Below, in pieces: positions 24,254-29,555 of a DNA stretch of 29,555 bases. Both the position numbers and the translations under genes were made by a program. The stretch spans positions 21,399 to 50,953 of the forward strand of contig DEWE01000013.1 in the NCBI GenBank assembly GCA_002363125.1, given 5' to 3'. The first letter of the stretch is position 1, and every line of letters starts with the position of its first letter. This DNA is from Candidatus Saccharibacteria bacterium UBA3218 (GTDB lineage: Bacteria; Patescibacteriota; Saccharimonadia; Saccharimonadales; Saccharimonadaceae). The notes under the pieces are model-generated. The model was given only the letters and a program-made list of their open reading frames with translations, was not told where the DNA came from and searched no databases.

Positions 24254-25021
24254 ATGTACTTAGCGATAGATATTGGGGCTACCAAAACTTTAATTGCTTT
24301 ATTTTCTAAGCGTGGTAGAGTTCTAAGAAAGAAAAAATTCAGCACCGCGCAAGGTTATAAAACTTTCTTAAATAATCTTTGTGAAAATCTAAAATCTTTC
24401 CAAAAATATAAAGTTATTTCTATCGTGGTAGCAGTGCCTGGAGTTGTACAAAAAAATTATACAGTCCGTTTTGGCAACCGGAATTGGGACGATATTGATC
24501 TGTTGACGCCCATAAAATCTTTGTTCGATTGTCCAGTATATTTTGAGAACGATGGTAATTTAGCTACATTTTATGAAGGCTTTAAGCTGCACGGCCGAAC
24601 AGTATTTCTAACTTTTTCAACTGGCGTGGGTGGTGGAGTGATTGAGGGTGGTAAACTTGTAACCAATAAATTTGAGCCTGGGCACAAGGTATACACGTAT
24701 AACGGCAAGGCTAATGAATGGGAAGATATTGCTGCAGCGAGTGCTATCGAGAAATTTTACCACGTAGATTACGCTACAGACTTACGCGGAGAGAAAAAGA
24801 TGCAAGATATAGCGCGTCGGATATATCTAGGTTTGCCAGATATTGCTCTAAAATTTCACCCTGACACTATAATCCTGGGTGGGCCAATGGGAAAAATCTT
24901 TCGCCTTTATGCCAAATATCTGCCAAAAATAGAAGGCGTAAAATACCGGAGGCCAAAGCGCCCAACAGAGTCGGTGATTTACGGTTGTTATATCTATGCT
25001 AGAAAAAAGGAGCGGGAGTAA
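24254..25021 (+). CDS. ROK-family sugar kinase-like protein lacking the zinc cysteines
   Basis: 255 aa (typical ROK about 300). ATPase-fold marks: AIDIGATKTLIAL (phosphate 1 loop, residue 4), VAVPGVV, ENDGNLATFYEG (catalytic aspartate of the ENDxN motif, about residue 98) and FSTGVGGGVIEGG (phosphate 2). After EPGHK, where the family has a CxCGxxGC zinc site, the sequence runs NGKANEWEDIAAASAI with no cysteine. Probably a glucose or N-acetyl-hexosamine kinase, substrate unproven. Leaderless start. Followed 14 bases later by the metalloprotease gene, probably in one operon. Confidence 0.82.
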   Translation: MYLAIDIGATKTLIALFSKRGRVLRKKKFSTAQGYKTFLNNLCENLKSFQKYKVISIVVAVPGVVQKNYTVRFGNRNWDDIDLLTPIKSLFDCPVYFENDGNLATFYEGFKLHGRTVFLTFSTGVGGGVIEGGKLVTNKFEPGHKVYTYNGKANEWEDIAAASAIEKFYHVDYATDLRGEKKMQDIARRIYLGLPDIALKFHPDTIILGGPMGKIFRLYAKYLPKIEGVKYRRPKRPTESVIYGCYIYARKKERE

Positions 25022-25035
25022 TTCCCTGTCTTCTG

Positions 25036-25437
25036 ATGGATCAGCGATTTTTGAACAGGATTAGGAGCGATTTCCCAAAGTTTAAATTTGTGGATGGTAA
25101 AAAATTTGCTTTCCGTCCACCTAGGACGATCGTAATTGGCCCAGAGAAAAGGCAGTGTGAATCTTTGTTGCTCCACGAATTAGGACATGCGACTCTTGGG
25201 CATAAAAATTTCAAATTAGACGTAGAGAGGCTAAAGATGGAGGCCTCGGCTTGGGAAAAGGCCAAAGAGATTGCAAAAAATTACGATATCTCTATGGATG
25301 AAGAGTTTATCCAAGATGAACTAGATACTTATAGAGACTGGTTACATACGAAATCGCGCTGCAAAAAGTGTGGCCTGACATGTTTTCAGACGCAAGATGG
25401 CGTTTATCATTGTCCTCGGTGTGAAAATTTATCATAA
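25036..25437 (+). CDS. HExxH metalloprotease-like protein with C-terminal zinc ribbon
   Basis: 133 aa. LLLHELGHATLGH (about residues 44-56) gives HExxH plus a third histidine four residues on, as in ImmA/IrrE-type peptidases. A later conserved-looking EDEL helix (DEEFIQDELDTYRDWL, about 92-107) could give the extra metal ligand. The end has two CxxC pairs (CKKCG and CPRCE, about 112-131), a zinc ribbon reminiscent of SprT/Spartan proteins. Family therefore uncertain: ImmA/IrrE-like or SprT-like. No good ribosome site is seen before the ATG 14 bases after the ROK stop, so coupling is likely. Confidence 0.65.
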   Translation: MDQRFLNRIRSDFPKFKFVDGKKFAFRPPRTIVIGPEKRQCESLLLHELGHATLGHKNFKLDVERLKMEASAWEKAKEIAKNYDISMDEEFIQDELDTYRDWLHTKSRCKKCGLTCFQTQDGVYHCPRCENLS

Positions 25438-25472
25438 AAAATCAACCCCTTAATTAAAGAGGTTGATTTTTG
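25436..25472. terminator. Bidirectional terminator between metalloprotease and KGG genes
   Basis: AAAAAATCAACC / GGTTGATTTTTG arms around a 13-base centre; T-run on both strands. Confidence 0.85.
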
Positions 25473-25480
25473 TTGTTAGA

Positions 25481-25684
25481 TTAGGCAGCTTTTTTAGCTG
25501 GACCACGACGAGAAATGCGACCACCCTTAGCGCCAGCAACGCGTGCTAGAGCAGGGTTAGCGGCAAAACCGCCAGTGTGACCATTTTGACCACCTTTTTT
25601 GCCAATACGAGCGTAAAATTCTTTACCGTATTTAGCCTTATTGGTAGCGGCGGCTTTCATGCCACCAGCTTTGGTTCCAGACAT
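25481..25684 (-). CDS. KGG-repeat stress-type small basic protein
   Basis: 67 aa, very rich in G, A and K. Two KGG units (IGKKGGQNGHTGGF and VAGAKGGRISRRG) match the 'stress-induced bacterial acidophilic repeat' family (PF10685-like), often seen in CPR and in general-stress proteins; the role is unknown, DNA or RNA binding has been suggested from its charge. The N-terminus carries an NKAKYGKEFYARIG segment. TAGGAG lies six bases before the ATG. Its promoter (25750-25778) is the most consensus-like of the window, so it is probably highly expressed. Confidence 0.8.
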   Translation of the reverse strand: MSGTKAGGMKAAATNKAKYGKEFYARIGKKGGQNGHTGGFAANPALARVAGAKGGRISRRGPAKKAA

Positions 25685-25749
25685 CCAGAACTCCTATTCT
25701 GCCCACCATATTTAAAAACTATCACCACCCTTTTAGAGTGTATGGATAG

Positions 25750-25778
25750 ATTATATCATAGTGCTTTCGGTTTGTCAA
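25750..25778 (-). promoter_or_regulatory. Consensus promoter of the KGG gene
   Basis: TTGACA (25773-25778), a 17-base spacer ending in TGA, TATAAT (25750-25755): full consensus plus extended -10. About 60-base leader. Confidence 0.9.
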
Positions 25779-25867
25779 TATGCTTTTTCTTAAAATTATG
25801 TTTTAATTTATTAAAGAAATCCGAACAACAATTTAGAAAGTTCTGCACAAATTGTGGAAAAAAGCTA

Positions 25868-25894
25868 TTGACTTTATGCATTTTGTGATATAAA
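25868..25894 (+). promoter_or_regulatory. Promoter of the 25900 small RNA
   Basis: TTGACT (25868-25873), 15-base spacer, extended TGATATAAA (hexamer 25889-25894). Confidence 0.7.
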
Positions 25895-25899
25895 CTAGA

Positions 25900-25987
25900 G
25901 GTAGTTTTAAGTAGATTAAACTGCGAGGCTACTTAAAATCATATGTATGACCTAAGGAGACCACCTACATGGTGGTCTCCTCTTTTT
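25900..25987 (+). ncRNA. Orphan two-hairpin small RNA (about 87 nt)
   Basis: Hairpin 1: TTTTAAGTAG (25905-25914) and CTACTTAAAA (25929-25938), ten perfect pairs, 14-base loop ATTAAACTGCGAGG. Single-stranded stretch 25939-25955. Hairpin 2: GGAGACCACC (25956-25965), loop TACAT, GGTGGTCTCC (25971-25980), then TCTTTTT, a classic terminator. No ORF with a ribosome site. The exposed loop (CTGCGAGG) and linker could pair with targets. Class not recognised; could be an sRNA, or a decoy for RNA-binding protein. Confidence 0.7.
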
Positions 25988-26018
25988 ATGGTTTTTAGTT
26001 ATTTTTTTACCTGTGGTG

Positions 26019-26047
26019 TGGACTTTTTCTAAAAAATGGTGTAAAAT
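26019..26047 (+). promoter_or_regulatory. Promoter of tRNA-Ala/tRNA-Ile
   Basis: TGGACT (26019-26024), 17-base spacer, TAAAAT (26042-26047) preceded by TG. The start falls just before the mature tRNA. Confidence 0.65.
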
Positions 26048-26056
26048 GGTGCCATT

Positions 26057-26133
26057 GGGGTAATAGCTCAGTTGATTAGAGCGCTGCCTTTGCAAGGCAG
26101 AGGTCCAGGGTTTGAGTCCCTGTTACTCCACCA
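26057..26133 (+). tRNA. tRNA-Ala (TGC), CCA encoded
   Basis: 77 bases. Acceptor GGGGTAA / TTACTCC with the G3-T70 pair that defines alanine identity; anticodon loop TTTGCAA (TGC); T arm CAGGG-TTTGAGT-CCCTG; ACCA end. Confidence 0.97.
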
Positions 26134-26138
26134 GATAC

Positions 26139-26215
26139 GGGGATATAGCTCAGCTGGTTAGAGCGCGTCACTGATAATGACGAGGTCTGTGGTTCAAGTC
26201 CACATATCCCCACCA
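26139..26215 (+). tRNA. tRNA-Ile (GAT), CCA encoded
   Basis: 77 bases. Acceptor GGGGATA / TATCCCC; anticodon loop CTGATAA (GAT); T arm TGTGG-TTCAAGT-CCACA; ACCA end. Five bases after tRNA-Ala and surely on the same transcript. Confidence 0.97.
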
Positions 26216-26253
26216 TTAAAATGGAATCTAGCTGTGCTAGATTATTTTTATGC

Positions 26254-26265
26254 TATAATGTTTTT
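26254..26265 (+). promoter_or_regulatory. Leaderless promoter of the 77-aa membrane protein
   Basis: TGCTATAAT, hexamer 26254-26259, six bases, ATG at 26266. Confidence 0.75.
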
Positions 26266-26499
26266 ATGGATTTTACGTTTGATTTTGGCTGGATGGTCGG
26301 AGGGCTCGTAATTGCCCTAGCTGGGGGTCTGATAGTAGTGTTTTACCGACAGATTGCGGAAGGACTGGCTAATGGCGTGTCCTCTTACGAAAAAGTAAAA
26401 TTGTTCGGTGTTATCACCATAATAGTGGGGCTTCTCATTACCGCGAATTTGCACATTCTGATACTCAATTTTATTACTAGTTTGATTTTTAAGAGATAA
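26266..26499 (+). CDS. 77-aa membrane protein, two predicted helices
   Basis: An open frame runs further upstream, but the promoter's six-base spacing puts the start at MDFTFDFGWMVGG. Two hydrophobic segments (about 9-26, GGLVIALAGGLIVVF, and about 46-70, LFGVITIIVGLLITANLHILI) are joined by a polar loop. It resembles small Saccharibacterial inner-membrane proteins with no assigned role. Its TAA abuts the stop codon of the convergent deacetylase gene with no spare base. Confidence 0.65.
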   Translation: MDFTFDFGWMVGGLVIALAGGLIVVFYRQIAEGLANGVSSYEKVKLFGVITIIVGLLITANLHILILNFITSLIFKR

Positions 26500-27303
26500 C
26501 TACGGGCGGAAGTTATAATAAGCGGTGCCGGCAGACAAGTTTACGCCTCTTGCCTTGGCGAGCTCTTGCACGGTAACAAATTCGTAGCCGTCATTTCTGA
26601 ACTCATCTACCAAGAGAGAGACCGCGTCTATTGTAGTGTCATAAATATCATGCATCAAAATTATTGCGCCGTCATGGACTTGTTCCCTGGCTGTGGCGAG
26701 GATCGCATCAACATTTTTGCTTTTCCAATCTAATGTATCTACCGACCACAAAATTAGTGGGGTGCCAGTACTATTGCGCACTACGTCATTGATATTGCCA
26801 TACGGTGGACGGGTAAGAGTTGGGGCTGTGCCTAGTATGCTAGAGATGACATTTTTAGCTTCAGAAATGTCACTCTCTGCAGCGCTAGCAGAAATGCGTA
26901 TTAAATTTTGATGATACATGGTGTGGCTGGCTATAGTGTGGCCTTCTTTTTTGGCACGAAGAATGATGTCTGGGTTACCTCTCGCCATATTGCCAAGCAC
27001 AAAGAAGGTGACCATAACATCTTTTTCGCTTAAAATGTCTAGGAGCCTAGGGGTGGTAGCGCTGGAGGGGCCATCGTCAAAGGTGAGCGCCACTAATTTT
27101 TTGCCACTATAATCTCTGCGGGCACGCACGTGATGGGACATTGGTGCAATTTTTGGCCTTATCATGGGTTCGGTAGCGCGAGAAATCGTTAGTCCAAGCA
27201 AATCTAGAAGCGCCACTAAGACAATTAGGCCTGTGGCCGCTATCTTTAGCCACGGAAAACGGATATCTAATCGTCTAAAGAATGATCTCTCTTGCGTACT
27301 CAT
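26500..27303 (-). CDS. Polysaccharide deacetylase (NodB/PgdA-type), membrane-anchored
   Basis: 267 aa. One N-terminal membrane segment (about 20-38, AATGLIVLVALLDLLGL), then a NodB domain: LTFDDGPS (motif 1, about residue 73), the SHTMYH histidines (motif 2, about 124), TRPPYG (motif 3, about 162), LWSVDTLDW (motif 4, about 182) and ILMHDIYD (motif 5, about 214). All catalytic and metal residues are in place, so it is likely active on the outer face, removing acetyl groups from peptidoglycan GlcNAc or another glycan; this often protects against lysozyme. The ATG overlaps the end of the SpoU gene by 29 bases. Confidence 0.92.
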   Translation of the reverse strand: MSTQERSFFRRLDIRFPWLKIAATGLIVLVALLDLLGLTISRATEPMIRPKIAPMSHHVRARRDYSGKKLVALTFDDGPSSATTPRLLDILSEKDVMVTFFVLGNMARGNPDIILRAKKEGHTIASHTMYHQNLIRISASAAESDISEAKNVISSILGTAPTLTRPPYGNINDVVRNSTGTPLILWSVDTLDWKSKNVDAILATAREQVHDGAIILMHDIYDTTIDAVSLLVDEFRNDGYEFVTVQELAKARGVNLSAGTAYYNFRP

Positions 27304-27796
27304 ACATAGCTATCCCGGCAGCTACGCCTACATTTACTGAACGGGTAGAGCCAAAGCTCTCGATAAATCGTACATCGTCGGCTTTTTCCAATAATTCTTT
27401 TGTGATGCCATTGTTTTCTGAACCAAATATCAGAGTGGTATCTCTGGAAAACTTTTTATCATTAAGAGGTTTGGCGCGAGGAGTATTGTTCTCGATAGCG
27501 ACTAGTTCCCTGCCTTTTTGAGTAGCTAAAAAATCATCGATAGTCGGATGATGGACAATTTCTAGATATTTGTCTGTGCACATGGCACCACGACGATTGT
27601 ATTTTCTCTTGCCTATAATATGAACCTTTTTAACGTTAAAGGAGTTGGCAGAGCGAATAATGGTGCCAATATTAAAGTCGTGTTCGACGTTCTCGATAGC
27701 GATTTCTAGGGGATTACGCTTTTTGTCCAAGGCCTCAAAAACTTGCTCATTTGATAAGCCTTTATATTCATCCACGAGGTTTCGCGTATCTTCCAT
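27275..27796 (-). CDS. SpoU/TrmH-family RNA 2'-O-methyltransferase
   Basis: 173 aa SPOUT knot enzyme. Motifs: ENVEHDFNIGTIIRSANSF (motif 1, about residues 36-54), LIFGSENNGI (motif 2, about 125) and IESFGSTRSVNVGVAAGIAM (motif 3, about 145). Methylates a ribose in tRNA or rRNA; target cannot be told. Length is close to TrmL/TrmH minimal forms, with no separate RNA-binding domain. Start backed by TGTTATAAT six bases upstream (leaderless); precedes and overlaps the deacetylase gene in one operon. Confidence 0.9.
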   Translation of the reverse strand: MEDTRNLVDEYKGLSNEQVFEALDKKRNPLEIAIENVEHDFNIGTIIRSANSFNVKKVHIIGKRKYNRRGAMCTDKYLEIVHHPTIDDFLATQKGRELVAIENNTPRAKPLNDKKFSRDTTLIFGSENNGITKELLEKADDVRFIESFGSTRSVNVGVAAGIAMYEYAREIIL

Positions 27797-27808
27797 ATCT
27801 GTATTATA
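27797..27808 (-). promoter_or_regulatory. Leaderless promoter of the SpoU gene
   Basis: TGTTATAAT, hexamer 27803-27808 (minus), six bases, ATG at 27796. Confidence 0.75.
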
Positions 27809-27822
27809 ACATTTTCAACAAG

Positions 27823-27846
27823 AAAAAGCCCCCATTGTTGGGGGCT
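27823..27846 (-). terminator. Terminator of the 130-aa hypothetical gene
   Basis: AGCCCCCAACAATGGGGGCT hairpin (27827-27846) then a T-run on the minus strand, just ahead of the SpoU promoter. Confidence 0.93.
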
Positions 27847-27854
27847 AAGAAAGG

Positions 27855-28247
27855 CTATACTATGAGTGTTGGCATTTTCGCCTTTCCAGCATAAAGATTT
27901 TCAGTGTATTCACACCGACCGAACATTAAAAGTAGCGTGAATATCTCTTTATACTCTTTTTCCTTTTGCTTTTTATATTCTTTCTGATTGAGAAAATACA
28001 TAGTGATTTTCTCTTCTGGGAATTCACCCATCACTATTGGCGGGTATCCTTCCTTTCGGCTCTCAAATAGGAAAATCTTTATGTCATTTCCTGCATTCAA
28101 GTCAGCTTGTTGCACAATTTGATCTATTGAGAGTCTTCTTCGGGGATTGTCGATCGCGTTCTCGACAAATTCCCTGCCATAATGCTTAACGAACTGCGAA
28201 TATGCCCACTGGTAGGCGCCTTCGCTCATAATACTGTTGTGTTTCAT
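27855..28247 (-). CDS. Hypothetical protein, 130 aa
   Basis: No family recognised. Soluble, mixed charge; segments seen are FVKHYGREFVENAID, RRRLSIDQIVQQAD, a strand pair around KIFLFESRKEGYPPIVMGEF, and a charged helix QKEYKKQKEKEYKEIFTLLL (about 90-110). The start is ATG at 28247 with AAGGGGTG six bases ahead; a GTG three codons upstream overlaps that site. Strong promoter (28291-28319) and own terminator, so it is a self-contained unit. Confidence 0.6.
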   Translation of the reverse strand: MKHNSIMSEGAYQWAYSQFVKHYGREFVENAIDNPRRRLSIDQIVQQADLNAGNDIKIFLFESRKEGYPPIVMGEFPEEKITMYFLNQKEYKKQKEKEYKEIFTLLLMFGRCEYTENLYAGKAKMPTLIV

Positions 28248-28290
28248 AATTATCACCCCTTCATAATTTATTATTACAACAGTGTATTAC

Positions 28291-28319
28291 ATTGTATCAT
28301 AAAAAGTCATTTTTGTCAA
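28291..28319 (-). promoter_or_regulatory. Strong promoter of the 130-aa hypothetical gene
   Basis: TTGACA (28314-28319), 17-base spacer ending in TGA, TACAAT (28291-28296). Confidence 0.85.
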
Positions 28320-28340
28320 TGTTGTATTTACCTAGAAATT

Positions 28341-28389
28341 AAAAAACGAGCCTCACGTCCAAATTAAAGTAAAATGGAGGAAGCTCGTT
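28341..28389 (-). terminator. Terminator of the 76-aa acidic gene
   Basis: Minus strand AACGAGC..CCTC and GAGG..CTCGTT arms around about 22 bases, followed by six Ts. Confidence 0.7.
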
Positions 28390-28405
28390 GGAGAACTAAA
28401 ATACC

Positions 28406-28636
28406 TTAAGACACCCTATCGAGATAGTCTTGCATCTCTTTATTATATTGTTCCGTGGTTCCCCTAAAATATGTTCCGTCTGGAAGATGTTTTTCAATCG
28501 TTTTATCTCTTATATTTTCTGGCTCTTGAAGATTTGTGTCAACAATAGGGTCATCTATTATTATACCGTCGTTTATTACATCCTCAATAACTTCTTCTTC
28601 GTCGTTATGATGACTGCTTTCGCCAGGGGTTCTCAT
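28406..28636 (-). CDS. Acidic 76-aa hypothetical protein
   Basis: Very acidic N-terminal half (DEEEVIEDVINDGIIIDDPI) then a more ordered end (DGTYFRGTTEQYNKEMQDYL). Histidine pair near the start. No family recognised. AAGGAG is eight bases before the ATG; two overlapping TATAAT boxes (28664-28674) give the promoter, divergent from the MazG-like gene. Confidence 0.6.
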   Translation of the reverse strand: MRTPGESSHHNDEEEVIEDVINDGIIIDDPIVDTNLQEPENIRDKTIEKHLPDGTYFRGTTEQYNKEMQDYLDRVS

Positions 28637-28663
28637 AATTTTCTCCTTTTATATTATTTTATG

Positions 28664-28713
28664 ATTATATTATAACTCTTTTAAAAATTTATTGTTGATT
28701 TTTGTGTTAGAAT
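28664..28713. promoter_or_regulatory. Divergent promoters of the 76-aa gene and the MazG-like gene
   Basis: Minus: TATAATATAAT (two overlapping boxes, 28664-28674). Plus: extended TGTTAGAAT, hexamer 28708-28713, leader with GAGAGGAG before the ATG at 28737. Confidence 0.6.
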
Positions 28714-28736
28714 AAAACGAGAGGAGAAAAAGGAAT

Positions 28737-29078
28737 ATGGATCTAGATAAATATCAGAAAAGGGCGGCGAAGTATGATTTGTTTGAGACTACAGTGGATT
28801 TGAAGTCTCCAGGATTCCTGGAAAAAATACTCGGGCTAGCGGGTGAGGCTGGCGAAACAGCAGATAAAGTCAAAAAGATTATAAGAGATAAGGGCGGTTT
28901 TGCTTCTAAAGATGACATAGCTGGGCTCGTGAAGGAGCTAGGTGATGTATTGTGGTATGTGGCAAACGTCGCAAGATACTTAGATGTGGATTTATCAGAG
29001 ATAGCTAAGGGTAATATCGATAAATTAGAAAGTCGCAGGAAGCGCAATAAATTACACGGCGAAGGAGATGAGCGCTAA
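28737..29078 (+). CDS. MazG-like nucleotide pyrophosphohydrolase
   Basis: 113 aa, one all-alpha MazG unit. Metal-binding acidic pattern: GLAGEAGETADKVKK (ExxE, about residue 33-48) and VKELGDVLWYVANVARYL (ExxD, about 63-82). These enzymes hydrolyse NTPs or dNTPs to the monophosphate and pyrophosphate, often as house-cleaning. Substrate unknown. Its stop overlaps the convergent 82-aa gene by four bases. Confidence 0.85.
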   Translation: MDLDKYQKRAAKYDLFETTVDLKSPGFLEKILGLAGEAGETADKVKKIIRDKGGFASKDDIAGLVKELGDVLWYVANVARYLDVDLSEIAKGNIDKLESRRKRNKLHGEGDER

Positions 29079-29323
29079 TTGTTCTCCGCCTCTTCTTTCG
29101 CCCGTTTTGCGGCTTCGGGGTCAAAATTCGTTTCGTTAGCCAAATTGCCGTAAGAAACTTCTTCCTGTTCGTCGGAGTCGTCATCTCTTTCATCAAAATT
29201 ATATCCGTTATCCCACGATCTACCATCTTTCGTTACTAAAGAGTTAGAATATCCGTCTGGCAATTCTAAACCCCAATCCAGATCACTGCCAGGTATATAT
29301 CTCTTTTTATTGTCTTTTTCCAT
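29075..29323 (-). CDS. Acidic 82-aa hypothetical protein
   Basis: Start at 29323 (GGAGACGCT site), not at the upstream in-frame ATG, which falls before the promoter. A short basic start, an aromatic-rich middle (SDLDWGLELPDGYSN) and a D/E-rich low-complexity end (ERDDDSDEQEEVSYG). No family recognised. Promoter TGTTATAAT, hexamer 29345-29350. Confidence 0.6.
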   Translation of the reverse strand: MEKDNKKRYIPGSDLDWGLELPDGYSNSLVTKDGRSWDNGYNFDERDDDSDEQEEVSYGNLANETNFDPEAAKRAKEEAENN

Positions 29324-29352
29324 AGCGTCTCCTTTTGTTTTTTTATTATAAC

Positions 29353-29374
29353 AAAAATCCACCCTTACGGGTGG
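29353..29374 (-). terminator. Terminator of a minus-strand transcript entering from the right
   Basis: CCACCC-GTAA-GGGTGG hairpin (29359-29374) followed by TTTTT on the minus strand, three bases before the 82-aa gene's -10 box. It ends something transcribed from beyond 29555. Confidence 0.85.
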
Positions 29375-29555
29375 AAGTTTGTTTAACAACTTAGTTGTGC
29401 AATCTCATCTGTAAGTTTTGTGTTAGCTTGCTGTTACGTCTATTGCTAGAGCTGCTGTGATTACAAGCTTGTTTAATCACAACCGTAACCGACCTGACTA
29501 TCTGCAAGCTCCGAGGAGCTTTCAGACGTCTAATTCCTTCTCAAGAAAGGAGGTA
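29375..29555 (-). other. Non-coding 3' trailer, possibly after the 16S rRNA 3' end
   Basis: No ORF on either strand. Read on the minus strand, the window's right edge is TACCTCCTTTCTTGAG, close to the 16S rRNA end (CACCTCCTTTCT), then hairpins AAGCTCC/GGAGCTT (near 29507-29522) and GTGATT/AATCAC (near 29457-29480), then the terminator. No plus-strand promoter of this genome's usual TGnTATAAT type is present. The alternative is a plus-strand ribosome site (AGAAAGGAGGTA) for a gene starting beyond the edge. Confidence 0.4.

Noticed and set aside
1..29555. UGA recoded as glycine, as in some CPR phyla
   Set aside because: rsmH and the CYTH gene end at TGA at their natural lengths, and no long gene reads through in-frame TGA.
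1..29555. CRISPR array, prophage or insertion sequence
   Set aside because: No regularly spaced repeats, transposase, integrase or phage structural genes were found in any frame.

Overview
The window reads as a chromosomal segment of a small-genome Candidate Phyla Radiation bacterium, most likely Saccharibacteria (TM7) or a close relative. This is inferred from the gene set: a compact division/cell-wall cluster without Mur ligases, a short IF-2, two DUF5663-like proteins and a KGG-repeat protein. It also fits the dense packing, with overlapping or abutting convergent genes, and the moderate-to-low GC. TGA is a real stop here (rsmH, CYTH gene), so this is not one of the CPR lineages that recode UGA.

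Layout. 17-7288 (minus strand): rsmH, a structured gap with a 21-codon micro-ORF, ftsL-like, class B PBP, mraY, ftsW, murG, ftsQ-like. 7304-7815: AT-rich gap bounded in part by a 20-bp inverted repeat. 7816-8793: a lone KwaB/DUF4868-like gene, then a strong palindrome and a convergent CYTH phosphatase/cyclase gene. 9461-9740: an orphan transcription unit (promoter, folded leader, 25-aa peptide, terminator). 9755-17160: recJ plus a winged-helix gene, divergent from priA, then def-fmt, a DUF5663-like gene and infB. 17287-17361: tRNA-Asn. 17436-22945: a membrane export-type protein, an acyl-CoA synthetase, and a two-gene operon of a 967-aa CPR-type protein with a second DUF5663-like protein. 23071-25684: rpsA-like gene divergent from a ROK kinase plus metalloprotease pair, and a KGG protein. 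25900-26215: a two-hairpin small RNA and tRNA-Ala/tRNA-Ile. 26266-27796: small membrane protein, polysaccharide deacetylase, SpoU methyltransferase. 27855-29323: small hypothetical proteins and a MazG-like enzyme. The right edge may be the 3' end of a 16S rRNA gene on the minus strand.

Gene cooperation. The left cluster makes lipid-linked peptidoglycan precursor (MraY, MurG), flips or polymerises and cross-links it at the septum (FtsW, PBP) and holds the divisome together (FtsL, FtsQ). def and fmt form the start-methionine formylation/deformylation pair and sit near infB. recJ and priA serve recombination and replication restart.

Three window-wide signals stand out. First, TTCCCTG occurs 15 times on the plus strand and its complement never, in genes of both orientations: a Chi- or KOPS-like oriented motif. 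Second, eight genes have TATAAT exactly six bases before the ATG and no leader, implying leaderless mRNAs. Third, nearly all promoters share an extended TGnTATAAT -10 box. The best local candidates for undescribed biology are the orphan 25-aa peptide unit with its start site folded away, the rsmH-ftsL structured leader with a micro-ORF, and the two-hairpin RNA near 25900.
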